Positions 18,301 through 24,701 of a DNA stretch of 64,000 nt are shown one piece after another. How positions within the stretch are numbered: the first letter of the stretch is position 1; each line of letters opens with the position of its first letter. The stretch covers positions 1 to 64,000 of the forward strand of contig DZAL01000003.1 of assembly GCA_022729575.1 (NCBI GenBank), in the 5' to 3' direction. Below the pieces are notes generated by a model. The model worked only from the letters and a program-made list of their open reading frames with translations, had not been told where the DNA came from and did not search any database. The stretch comes from Thiomargarita sp. (GTDB lineage: Bacteria; Pseudomonadota; Gammaproteobacteria; Beggiatoales; Beggiatoaceae). The translations under genes and the position numbers were made by a program.

Positions 18301-18500
18301 CGACGACTTCACCTCAACCAAAAATTTTGCGTCTATTTCGTTTAGAGGCCATTCGGGCTGGTTTTAAATATTGTTGGCAACATCAGGAGGTTAAGACGAT
18401 TATAGCCATTGCTCAACGGTTGCCAGAAACGATTTTGCAAGAGGATGTGAGGTTGCTGATTTGGTATAATAATGCGTTGAGAAAAACGAATATTAATTAG
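15381..18500 (+). CDS. Large DNA methylase-like protein with zinc ribbon; motif IV altered
   Basis: The product has about 1039 residues from ATG 15381 with AGGA at 15367-15370. The SAM-binding motif I is clear: F-D-G-F-A-G-S-G-M-T-G around residue 201. Two C-P-H-C knuckles at 351 and 378 form a zinc ribbon. A catalytic motif IV candidate lies at 601-604, T-D-P-P-L followed by G-G-N-L-L-Y-S-E-L-N-F-L-W-E. In amino-methyltransferases the fourth position is aromatic (Y/F/W); here it is Leu (TTA), one base from a Phe codon. Another S-D-P-P-Y-Y sits at 120-125. It resembles stand-alone site-specific DNA methylases (COG1743-like). No restriction partner is adjacent. Activity is uncertain. Confidence 0.75.
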   Translation: MAHPFDPVPVLFRPPSTSFPITCLGLTFDDDQARCHYFLGQLRESVEELQQKLTGIPFTTTIATMTLLQTMKSWPWGEEAQLWKLAEQMQLFDKAKDLWQRWQAVVGFPAGNLAEILKLSDPPYYTACPNPFFQAIIKHYGTPYQPAIDTYQRVSFASAVSEGRDDPWYKVHSYHTKVPPQAIMRYILHYTQPGDLVFDGFAGSGMTGVAAQLCGERAAVAALWYQVDPAGNILQLEEDAYGKNRWYPFSKLGTRQAILNELSPAATFIAYHYNTPVAVTQLEACATKILHTAEKRWGWMYQTVHAVSETPSSSEMTTEEILKVLQGQLPKPTGLVLGQVNYTVWSDVFVCPHCTTEIIFWEVAMDQAAGKLKDKFTCPHCQTGLTKRELDRAWSTRLDSNLSPMRPQAKKIPVLINYSIYQQRYEKLPDAIDLALLTRIEHIEPVHRPSAVPTDTIPAGDNTSALEQLGITQAHHFYTPRNLLTLGTLFSLSAGTECQWLVTGILPRASKQHQFAVSKLKEDNRGGIAAGPRPGILYLPSLHLETNPLKLFEERLKLVMQAVQTQPLRSLPLPSPSFTLSTSSSVILSLPSNSIDYIFTDPPLGGNLLYSELNFLWESWLRVFTQRTTEAVISKTQGKSLTEYQQLLGQCFQECYRVLKPGRWMSVVFHHSQHAIWSAVQTTLQQAGLVIATVQTLDKQTKTPTQRKAPGAVSQDLVISAYKMPVRLEESFKLIANTVSGCWEFIKFHLTRLPVAVLRQGIIEVQEERLNYSLFDRLVAFYLHRGATVPLTAPEFYHALTQQLVEREQMYFLPEQIAEYDRKRLLAKAVVMPAIRVTDEVTAIRWLRQQLTLTPQTFQDLHPQFVKQLSGWQAHEKLLELTELLAQNFLCYEGQGPVPAPIYHYLSSKVTTLRYSQDRDADLIAPAKGRWYVPDPQSASELEQLREKILLKEFWQYLSPIPSPSATNAAVKCTTTSPQPKILRLFRLEAIRAGFKYCWQHQEVKTIIAIAQRLPETILQEDVRLLIWYNNALRKTNIN

Positions 18501-18510
18501 CTTACGCACT

Positions 18511-18604
18511 ACCACCCCCAACCCCTCCTTGGTAAGGAGGGGAGTAGCATCACTAAAATCGTAGGGGATATTCCCCGCCTTAGCAAGGAGGGGCTAGGGG
18601 TGGT
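18511..18604. repeat. Inverted pair of CCCCTCCTTGGTAAGGAGGGG repeats
   Basis: CCACCCCCAACCCCTCCTTGGTAAGGAGGGG on the left faces a diverged CCGCCTTAGCAAGGAGGGGCTAGGGGTGGTT on the right. The family also occurs at 19447-19482, 29690-29766, 35847-36100, 41152-41370, 42586-42685, 51670-51770 and 55945-56105. Confidence 0.75.
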
Positions 18605-18637
18605 TGAGTTAACCAGGCGTAAGGTGAGTTAAATAAT

Positions 18638-18708
18638 TTAGCTTAATTCACTTAATTAGCCTAATTGAAATAATTAAATAATTAGGCTAATTAAGTGAAT
18701 TAAGCTAA
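18638..18708. repeat. Perfect 29-bp-arm palindrome
   Basis: Arms 18638-18666 and 18680-18708 are perfectly complementary, separated by a 13-nt AT-rich loop. The arms are AT-rich (TTAGCTTAATTCAC start). It lies 129 bp upstream of the EF-hand gene. I saw no second copy in this window. Confidence 0.8.
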
Positions 18709-18836
18709 TTAAGATTTAAAAGCGACAGATATTCATTTTCGTAACGTTTAAGTGAGTACAACAGGTCAAAACTTTCTGAATTGACCTGAATTGACTTTGA
18801 AATTATGTTTAATTCACCTTGTTATAGAGAGTTATT

Positions 18837-19412
18837 ATGAAAACCCTTACGATGTTATCAATAGCGATTGCCACTACTCTGGCGACTCATTTAGCGTTAG
18901 CAGATACCGCTAACCAGGCTACTTCTGGAATGTTTATGAAAGGTGGACCAGGAGGGGGAGGTAATTCTGCTAGAATGGACGAGAAGTTCGCTACTTTCGA
19001 TCTTAATCAAGATGGACAACTGACGGTTAATGAAGTACAAGCAGTCCATTTGGATCGCTTCAAAAAAATGGATACTGATGGGAATGGTTTCCTTACTTTA
19101 GAGGAATTTAAAAATGGCGCTCCGCGTCCGCCAATGTTCGGTGCGACTATGAGTGGTAATTCCCCTCCTGGTATGCAGGGACGGTCTATGGGCAAGGATG
19201 CGTTTGCTCAGAGATTAGAGCAAAATATTCAAGCTCGTTTCACCAGTTTAGATGGTAATGGAGATGGACAAATTTCGCAAACCGAGTTTATGACGATTTT
19301 GCCCATCTTTGACCGCTTCGATTGTGATGAGAATGGGGTGGTGACTAAGAATGATTTCCTGCAAGGCCCTTGCAAAATAGGCCCTGCGATGGCACCTGCT
19401 GCGGCACAATAG
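18837..19412 (+). CDS. Secreted EF-hand (calcium-binding) protein
   Basis: The product is 191 residues with a signal peptide, cleaved probably after L-A near residue 22. Four EF-hand loops are visible: D55-E66, D79-E90, D139-E150 and D162-D173. The first three are canonical D-x-D/N-x-D/N-G loops; the last has Asp instead of Glu at position 12. Between the pairs is a Met/Gly/Pro-rich linker. It is probably a periplasmic calcium sensor or buffer. It lies 260 bp upstream of an ECF sigma/anti-sigma/metal-sensor operon on the same strand, a recurring association in proteobacteria, so it may be that system's target or input. Confidence 0.85.
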   Translation: MKTLTMLSIAIATTLATHLALADTANQATSGMFMKGGPGGGGNSARMDEKFATFDLNQDGQLTVNEVQAVHLDRFKKMDTDGNGFLTLEEFKNGAPRPPMFGATMSGNSPPGMQGRSMGKDAFAQRLEQNIQARFTSLDGNGDGQISQTEFMTILPIFDRFDCDENGVVTKNDFLQGPCKIGPAMAPAAAQ

Positions 19413-19446
19413 TCAATTAGTAACTCATTTTACGCATGGTTACTCA

Positions 19447-19482
19447 CCTCCCCAACCCCTTTTTAGCAAGGAGGGGCTGGGG
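19447..19482. repeat. Single CCCCTTTTTAGCAAGGAGGGG repeat copy
   Basis: This is a short CTCCCCAACCCC...AAGGAGGGGCTGGGGAG palindrome, 34 bp after the EF-hand gene stop. It could end that transcript. Confidence 0.6.
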
Positions 19483-19571
19483 AGTTGCATAACCGTACCC
19501 TATCTTGAGTACGTAACCCGTACCTCACTTTGAAATTTCATTCCAATCTAAATAACTTAAAACTAATGGTC

Positions 19572-19601
19572 TTGACTTAACACTACCAATACAACTAAAA
19601 T
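19572..19601 (+). promoter_or_regulatory. Possible sigma-70-type promoter for the ECF operon
   Basis: TTGACT (19572-19577) and TAAAAT (19596-19601) are 18 bp apart, about 70 bp before the sigma gene start. This is a pattern match only; an ECF-type autoregulated promoter could lie elsewhere. Confidence 0.35.
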
Positions 19602-19671
19602 AATAAACTATGTCATGAAGTTTATGAAACTATCTCAAATAAAATAATGGTCTATGGTTGAGGATACCCAG

Positions 19672-20250
19672 ATGAGCGAGTTATCAGATGACACACTCAT
19701 GTCACTGATTCAACAACAAGATGAGCGAGCGTTTGCTAAGTTGATAGACCGACACCTGACGATTTTACACGCCTTTGCCAGACGAATGTTAGGTAATACT
19801 AATGATGCCGAAGATGTGGTCCAGGAAACTTTTTTGCGAGTTTGGAATCACGCTAATCGTTGGAAACCTGGAGCGGCAAAATTATCTACTTGGTTACACC
19901 AGATTGTTCATAATTTATGTATCGATTTGCGCCGACGGCATCGAGGAAAAACCGTGGATATTGATTTAGAAGAAATACAAGAGTTAGTTTCCACGACAGT
20001 CACCCCAGAAGACTGTTTACAACAGGAACATATTTCACGAGAAGTAGAAAAGGCTTTGCAGGAATTGCCAGAGCGGCAACGTAGTGCGATTATTTTATGT
20101 TACTATCAAGGTTTAAGTAATTTACAAGCGGCCGCAGTACTTAACGTCAGCGTGGCCGCCTTAGAATCTTTAATGGCTAGGGGTCGAAGGACTTTAAAGC
20201 AAAAACTGCAAACTATTCATACTGGAGCAACTTATGAACCAGCAACCTAA
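19672..20250 (+). CDS. ECF-family RNA polymerase sigma factor
   Basis: The product is about 192 residues from ATG 19672, which has AGGA at 19661-19664; an in-frame ATG at 19654 has no ribosome site. The sigma2 region holds D-A-E-D-V-V-Q-E-T-F-L-R-V-W, the core-binding and -10 recognition helix. The sigma4 region holds L-P-E-R-Q-R-S-A-I-I-L-C-Y-Y-Q-G-L-S-N-L-Q-A-A with an HTH. The stop overlaps the next gene by 17 bp, so it is translationally coupled to its anti-sigma partner. It would direct a stress regulon, perhaps metal or calcium linked. Confidence 0.92.
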   Translation: MSELSDDTLMSLIQQQDERAFAKLIDRHLTILHAFARRMLGNTNDAEDVVQETFLRVWNHANRWKPGAAKLSTWLHQIVHNLCIDLRRRHRGKTVDIDLEEIQELVSTTVTPEDCLQQEHISREVEKALQELPERQRSAIILCYYQGLSNLQAAAVLNVSVAALESLMARGRRTLKQKLQTIHTGATYEPAT

Positions 20251-20740
20251 AAAATCTAAAATCATAGAAAATTTCCCCCTAGAGGACAAACACTTTGCTC
20301 ATTTATTGGAAAGTTATGGCGCTGAAGTAAAACGCTGGCCGCAGGAGTATCAGATAGCGGCTCGTCAATTACTTGACTCTTCAGAAACTGCTCGTCAACT
20401 CCAACAGGCGGCTTTGGCATTAGATAACCTATTAGATACGGTGCAAATTCCGCCGCCTTCACCATGGTTACGGCAACGTATTTTGGCCTCGGTGCAGCGG
20501 ACGACGACGGCTACTCAAGATATTTGGCAACGTTTTCTACAATGGATTATAGGAACCACGCCGCTCGAACATCTATGGCGACCCGCCGTCACTTTTTTAT
20601 TGCCGTTAGTATTGGGTATTATGATTGGTTTTTATTCTACACAAAGTATTTACGGTGAGACTCAAATTTCTTCTGTAACGGTCGAGCTTGCGCAAGAAGT
20701 TAGCCTACTTGGTTTAACCTCTAGCGATTTTTTAGAATGA
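20234..20740 (+). CDS. Putative membrane-anchored anti-sigma factor
   Basis: This 168-residue protein overlaps the sigma gene end. The N-terminal cytoplasmic half is soluble and helical with a conserved-looking Y-G-A-E-V-K-R-W-P motif. One hydrophobic segment follows at about residues 120-138 (T-F-L-L-P-L-V-L-G-I-M-I-G-F), and a short periplasmic tail ends it. Position and topology match ECF anti-sigma factors, though I see no zinc ZAS motif (H-x3-C-x2-C). The next gene starts immediately after the stop, giving a three-gene operon. Confidence 0.75.
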   Translation: MNQQPKKSKIIENFPLEDKHFAHLLESYGAEVKRWPQEYQIAARQLLDSSETARQLQQAALALDNLLDTVQIPPPSPWLRQRILASVQRTTTATQDIWQRFLQWIIGTTPLEHLWRPAVTFLLPLVLGIMIGFYSTQSIYGETQISSVTVELAQEVSLLGLTSSDFLE

Positions 20741-21304
20741 ATGATTATGAATAACCGTAAACAAACTTTTTTTATTGTTGTGTTGTTGTGTTCATTGGCT
20801 TTTAATATCTTTTTAGGTGGTTTTATGGTCGGTAATTATTTGGGACAAGGGCGATTGATGCCTCCCAATCCTCCTCCAGACCGTGGTGCCATGAAATTAG
20901 GATTGAAGCAGATGCTACGAGGCTTATCTGAAGACAGTCAGGCCAAAATTGCGCCTTTAATGCAGAAACATAAAGCGGCTATGCGTGCTCAACATCAGCA
21001 AATGCAACAGGCACAACAAACTGTGTTTGACACTTTAACCGTCAAGGAGTTTAATTCGTCAGCTTTTTCTAATGCGTTGAATAAGCTACAGCAACAACAA
21101 GATGAGATTCAAAAATTAATGGGGCAATTTTTAGCCGCAGTGGCAGACCAATTGAATCAACAAGATCGACAACGATTGGCCGAAGATATGCGTCGTCATC
21201 GTCCCCCCCCTCCTCCTCCTCCGCATTTTGGTGGGCCACCACCGCCACCATTTGCCGAAGGAGAAGGAATGCCGCCGCCACCACCGCCTGAAGAAATGGA
21301 ATAA
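20741..21304 (+). CDS. Periplasmic heavy-metal-sensor/CpxP-like protein
   Basis: The product is 187 residues starting right at the anti-sigma stop. The N-terminal anchor (F-F-I-V-V-L-L-C-S-L-A-F-N-I-F-L-G) is uncleaved or a signal. A helical hairpin rich in Gln, Met and Lys follows (M-Q-K-H-K-A-A-M-R-A-Q-H-Q-Q-M), typical of the CnrX/Spy-like metal-resistance fold. The C-terminus is a striking poly-proline tail with H-R-P-P-P-P and repeated P-P-P-P-P-P runs. By analogy with the CnrYXH system it would sense a metal or misfolding signal in the periplasm and free the sigma factor. The signal is unknown. Confidence 0.75.
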   Translation: MIMNNRKQTFFIVVLLCSLAFNIFLGGFMVGNYLGQGRLMPPNPPPDRGAMKLGLKQMLRGLSEDSQAKIAPLMQKHKAAMRAQHQQMQQAQQTVFDTLTVKEFNSSAFSNALNKLQQQQDEIQKLMGQFLAAVADQLNQQDRQRLAEDMRRHRPPPPPPPHFGGPPPPPFAEGEGMPPPPPPEEME

Positions 21305-21410
21305 TAGGGTAATCATAACATTGGACCAAATTTTGCATATTTGGGAGATGTATCTTAGCGTGACAATCTTGTTCACGTTAAGAGAACAATTCCTTACCTC
21401 GTTACCAGGT

Positions 21411-21703
21411 AAAGGTTAAGATTTCTTAAACCTTTGCGGTTTAGGACAGCAAAAATTAGTGGTAGTGATGACAGGTGGATGATGATGCGGTCAGGACTGG
21501 CAGTCCTTTGATGACTGCCAGTCCTAAGTCCTCAGCGGCGGTCCGGACTGGCAGTCCTTTGAGGACTGCCAGTCCTAAGTCCTCCGCCAAATTTTCTCAC
21601 TACCAACATGGTTAAAGTGTTCTAAATTCGTCAAGCAGGGCTACCCCCACGAAGGGGTGTTATTCCGGTCTTTTAATACCTCCATTGGTTGGTAGGGACT
21701 ACC
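21411..21703. mobile_element. MITE-like element, family 1, copy D (left end lost)
   Basis: The right end TTTTAATACCTCCATTGGTTGGTAGGGACTACC is intact. The left end starts inside the element (AAAGGTTAAGATTTC), so the left terminal repeat is missing. The interior repeats GGACTGGCAGTCCTTTGA...GGACTGCCAGTCC twice in tandem, compared with once in copy B. The rest of the gap to 21838 holds a fragment of the CCCACGCGCGGCC palindrome. Confidence 0.65.
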
Positions 21704-21838
21704 CAAATTCGACCGTGAAGTAGTGGATAGACCGAATCACTACTGGACGCAGAGCGTCCCGGCGGCATTCCCACGCGCGGCCTGGTAACGAGGTAAGCAC
21801 TATAAACTATTGCTTAGTATGAAAATTTTTTTATTAGT

Positions 21839-23026
21839 ATGAAAACTTTTTTAATTGCTTTACTTATTTCCCTCCTGGTAGCCGTGTTCTCGCTCCTGCT
21901 GGTAAATTGCTATTATTTTCTGCCAACTCAGACGACCCAAACGGTATCCCACTCAACTCCGCCGGTGACCTCAACCATAACCTCCCTAAAAACTACTCCC
22001 TCAATCTCCTCGGTCGTTGGAACTCAAATGAGTTCAACACCGCAGTCAGGTAACCAGCCATCTTTTGGTGGCCAAGCGATCCTAACTAAGTGCTGGTCAA
22101 CCAAAGAATTAGAAGGCACCTTAGCCGATAAAAAAATCATTCACTATAAGCATTGCCCACAGTCACAGCCAAATTGCCGTAAACCCTCCGCCGGGGTGAT
22201 GGCGTTATCAGATAACCTTGGAATGGTCATACCAGCCGGCTCTCAGAAAATCTTAGGGAAGTCAATTCGTTCGGTCCAGACCGTTTCAAACGATAAGCAC
22301 ATCGCACTCACTTTCGATCTGTGTGAAAGTGCCGTGGAACAATCCGGTTATGACACTGAGATTGTGAATTACTTGAGAAGTCAAGGCATTAAGGCTACCT
22401 TCTATGCCGGTGGCAAATGGATGCAATCACATCCCACCGCAACCAAACAACTCATGGCGGATTCATTATTTGAAATCGGCAACCATGCCTGGACCCACGG
22501 TAATTTTCGTAAGTTAACACTTGAAGAAATGCAGCAACAAATTTTATGGACTCAAGCACAATATAAATTTTTGTGGGAAGAGTTACATCATGACCATTGT
22601 GTCGCCGGCCTCGACCCTAAACTCAACCAGATTCCTGCTACACCGTTGACTTTTCGGTTCCCTTACGGCACTTGTAACCAAGAGGCGTTAACGCTACTGG
22701 CTAAATTTAATTTACCCGCTATTCAGTGGAATGTGGTGACCGCCGACCCTTCCCCTAAACAAAGTGCGAAGGCCATTGCGAATATAGTTTTACATCAAGT
22801 GCAGCCGGGCTCGATTATCGTGGCCCATGCCAATGGACACGGCTATCACACCGCCGCCGCTTTACCGCTGTTTATCCCAAAGTTAATCGAACAAGGCTAC
22901 CAGTTTGTTACCGTCAGTGAATTACTTAACTCGGCCCAAAGTATCGAAGCCGTTGAGACCTGCTATGAGCTGCGTCCAGGTGATAATGCGAGATACAATA
23001 AGCAGTTTGGTAAAGGCACGAATTGA
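21839..23026 (+). CDS. NodB-type polysaccharide deacetylase family protein
   Basis: This 395-residue protein has an N-terminal membrane anchor (residues 4-27) and a Ser/Thr/Pro-rich linker. The NodB catalytic domain (about 155-380) contains T-F-D-L-C-E as motif 1, N-H-A-W-T-H-G-N as motif 2 and F-R-F-P-Y-G-T-C as motif 3. Motif 1 is normally T-F-D-D; here Leu replaces the second Asp, which usually binds the metal, so metal coordination or activity may differ. It would deacetylate a cell-wall or extracellular polysaccharide in the periplasm. Its stop codon lies inside an 8-bp tandem repeat. Confidence 0.85.
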   Translation: MKTFLIALLISLLVAVFSLLLVNCYYFLPTQTTQTVSHSTPPVTSTITSLKTTPSISSVVGTQMSSTPQSGNQPSFGGQAILTKCWSTKELEGTLADKKIIHYKHCPQSQPNCRKPSAGVMALSDNLGMVIPAGSQKILGKSIRSVQTVSNDKHIALTFDLCESAVEQSGYDTEIVNYLRSQGIKATFYAGGKWMQSHPTATKQLMADSLFEIGNHAWTHGNFRKLTLEEMQQQILWTQAQYKFLWEELHHDHCVAGLDPKLNQIPATPLTFRFPYGTCNQEALTLLAKFNLPAIQWNVVTADPSPKQSAKAIANIVLHQVQPGSIIVAHANGHGYHTAAALPLFIPKLIEQGYQFVTVSELLNSAQSIEAVETCYELRPGDNARYNKQFGKGTN

Positions 23027-23053
23027 ACTATTGAACTATTGAACTATTGAACT
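23023..23053 (+). repeat. TTGAACTA tandem repeat, about four units
   Basis: Consecutive 8-bp units TTGAACTA start at 23023 and run to 23053, overlapping the deacetylase stop codon and ending 15 bp before the GNAT start. The unit number could vary by slippage and so alter the spacing before the GNAT gene. Confidence 0.8.
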
Positions 23054-23068
23054 CAGGAACCGCACAAT

Positions 23069-23572
23069 ATGACTAAAATCCAAGCATTTGCTCACGCTCA
23101 CTATACCTTGAAGTCTGGTGAGTTATGCCGCTTATCTCCTTCGGAAGTGACTCTCCTCAGCCAAAATTTATCCCAAATGTCGCCGTGGAACGTGTTAAGC
23201 TACACCGCCGACCAGTTATCAACTTATCTGCTAAGTACCGAGCCCGGTCTTTATAAATATCAAATTATGGTGGAGAAACAAGTAATAGGAATAGTCTGTA
23301 TCCGCTACCCTTGGTTACGAGGGGCGTATTTGGAGTTGATGGCGATTTATCCGCAGTGGCAACAACAAGGAATCGGCCCGCAAATTATCTACTGGTTTGA
23401 GCAGGAATTAAGTTATACTACGCAAAAGAATCTCTGGGTGTTAGTATCCTCGTTCAATGAAAAAGCCAAACTGTTCTATCAACGCGCGGGTTTTAAAGAA
23501 ATTGGACCAGTGGAGGATTTGGTTAAGGTCGGCTATACTGAAATTCTGTTGCGCAAAATTTCCAATCGTTAA
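23069..23572 (+). CDS. GNAT-family N-acetyltransferase
   Basis: The product is 167 residues. The acetyl-CoA-binding region reads Y-L-E-L-M-A-I-Y-P-Q-W-Q-Q-Q-G-I-G-P-Q-I and fits GNAT motif A (Q/R-x2-G-x-G/A). F-N-E-K-A-K-L-F-Y-Q-R-A-G-F motif B follows. The substrate is unknown. It follows the deacetylase gene by 42 bp on the same strand, so the two may be cotranscribed. The 3' end abuts a transplanted gene fragment. Confidence 0.85.
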   Translation: MTKIQAFAHAHYTLKSGELCRLSPSEVTLLSQNLSQMSPWNVLSYTADQLSTYLLSTEPGLYKYQIMVEKQVIGIVCIRYPWLRGAYLELMAIYPQWQQQGIGPQIIYWFEQELSYTTQKNLWVLVSSFNEKAKLFYQRAGFKEIGPVEDLVKVGYTEILLRKISNR

Positions 23573-23603
23573 AGCCATTGAATCTCGCAATATTCGGAGT
23601 AAA

Positions 23604-23772
23604 ATTGAAGGTTGTCAATTGCTGCTAGACCAACTCAGTCAGAATAGCAACGCTGTTCACTTTCATCATTACTTTCAAAAAGGTCGTCAAACTGCTGAGA
23701 ATTTACGAGATGATTTGCGCAACTATCTGGAAACTTTAAAAACGTTTCTCCCTCTCCGCGAGCCTGAATCTT
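23604..23772 (+). pseudogene. Fragment duplicated from the receiver-HEPN gene at 61512-62954
   Basis: The segment matches 62100-62268 over 169 bp without gaps and with about six mismatches by eye. It encodes the stretch starting I-E-G-C-Q-L-L-L-D-Q-L-S-Q-N (residues about 197-252 of that protein). It has neither the receiver part before it nor the HEPN motif after it, and no start of its own. It joins the end of a GNAT gene on one side and a reverse-strand GNAT-like pseudogene on the other. Confidence 0.85.
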
Positions 23773-24148
23773 GGACACAAAACCTACCGACTTCTGGTGG
23801 CGTTTTACTGAGAATCAAGCGGGAATAGGCGACTATCTCTGGTTGCCGATTTCTCACTATAAAATGAACGCTGTTGGCATCGGAAGCATCTGGAAGATGC
23901 GGCGATTCTATTTCTGTTGAACCTTCAGCTATAGTAATACTCACCTACTGTTGTACTTTTCGAGGGATAACACCCCTTCGAGGGGTGTTATCCCTGCTGG
24001 CTGGCCAAACTCATTATGGGACAACTGGATAAGGATATTACTATAATCGGCCTTCGGCTAAATAAATTCGATTTCGAAATTGGCAGACTTCTCCCAATTC
24101 GTCTGGAGTGAATTCGGAATACCGTTTGATTTCGGTTAAGAATGACAT
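23773..24148 (-). pseudogene. GNAT-like acyltransferase gene split by a family 2 MITE
   Basis: The 5' part starts at ATG 24148 (M-S-F-L-T-E-I-K-R-Y-S-E-F-T-P-D-E) and is stopped by a TAG created at the edge of the element at 23932-24043. Removing the element and one TA copy rejoins the frame as ...A-E-G-R-L-A-E-G-S-T-E-I-E-S... The rest continues with H-F-I-V-R-N-R-Q-P-E-I-V-A-Y-S-R-L-I-L, resembling the strands of GNAT-type acyltransferases. The gene is also truncated at its 3' side at 23773, where the duplicated HEPN-gene fragment begins. It is certainly non-functional; the family call is tentative. Confidence 0.7.
23932..24043. mobile_element. TA-flanked 112-bp MITE, family 2, copy 2
   Basis: It has the same length as copy 1 at 11267-11378 and, by eye, the same sequence. 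The ends are TAGTAATACTC and GGATATTACTA with TA on both sides (23930-23931, 24044-24045). It interrupts a reverse-strand reading frame that is restored when the element and one TA are removed. This supports real insertion with a TA duplication. Confidence 0.85.
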
Positions 24149-24324
24149 GATGATACCCTTTATAAACAGTCTGAAAAAGCGGTTTGGTCCAGTCGACTAG
24201 TGGAGAATGGTGCGTGGGACGCACCGCACCCTACCTATTATTCTGGATGAGGGGAAAAATTAGACCTGTCAGGTCTGGAAGACCTGACAGGTCTGGTCCA
24301 CTCCGAAACTTAGAATGTTAAAAT

Positions 24325-24412
24325 GGTAGGGTGGGCAACAGGTTTATCGTTGCCCACCAATTCCGGGTATGAATGGTGGGCAAGCCAAAGGACGTTTGCC
24401 CACCCTACACGG
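24325..24412. repeat. GGTAGGGTGGGCAAC palindromic repeat, copy 1
   Basis: GGTAGGGTGGGCAACAGG and its distal inverse TTTGCCCACCCTAC enclose a CCACCAATTCC..GAATGGTGG dyad. Other copies lie at 25376-25460, 25541-25625, 26326-26412, 27342-27440 and about 27457-27533. It overlaps the 3' end of the putative immunity gene. Confidence 0.8.
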
Positions 24413-24701
24413 CTACACGGTTCACGGCATTATTACCACGCGGCACCTGGTAACGAGGTGACAAGGTGACCGCGAGGTATGCCGGTTCTCCTTCAAGCGT
24501 TCGTAGTTCAATCTGCACTATGGTGCCAGGCTTAAATTCCCAGTCCTCATCATCGGGATCGTAGTCGCTGGGTGCCAGTAACTTTACCGTACTGGGTCCA
24601 AGTGGCGTCGCTGGGGTCGGTCGAAACACGACCGTTCCTTCGCCCAGCAGGCGAACATAGACACAGGTCGCTTCAGTATTTGAAATCATTGCCACCGACA
24701 T
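24405..24701 (-). CDS. Putative immunity protein for the Rhs toxin tip
   Basis: The product is 98 residues, starting inside the 3' end of the toxin gene (29-bp overlap), exactly where immunity genes of polymorphic toxins sit. It is acidic in the middle (D-Y-D-P-D-D-E-D-W-E-F) with beta-rich flanks, which would suit binding a basic RNase. I do not recognise the family. The last residues (about R-Y-Q-V-P-R-G-N-N-A-V-N-R-V-A-V) come from inserted palindromic repeats, so the natural C-terminus is probably lost. The role is inferred from position only. Confidence 0.5.
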   Translation of the reverse strand: MSVAMISNTEATCVYVRLLGEGTVVFRPTPATPLGPSTVKLLAPSDYDPDDEDWEFKPGTIVQIELRTLEGEPAYLAVTLSPRYQVPRGNNAVNRVAV

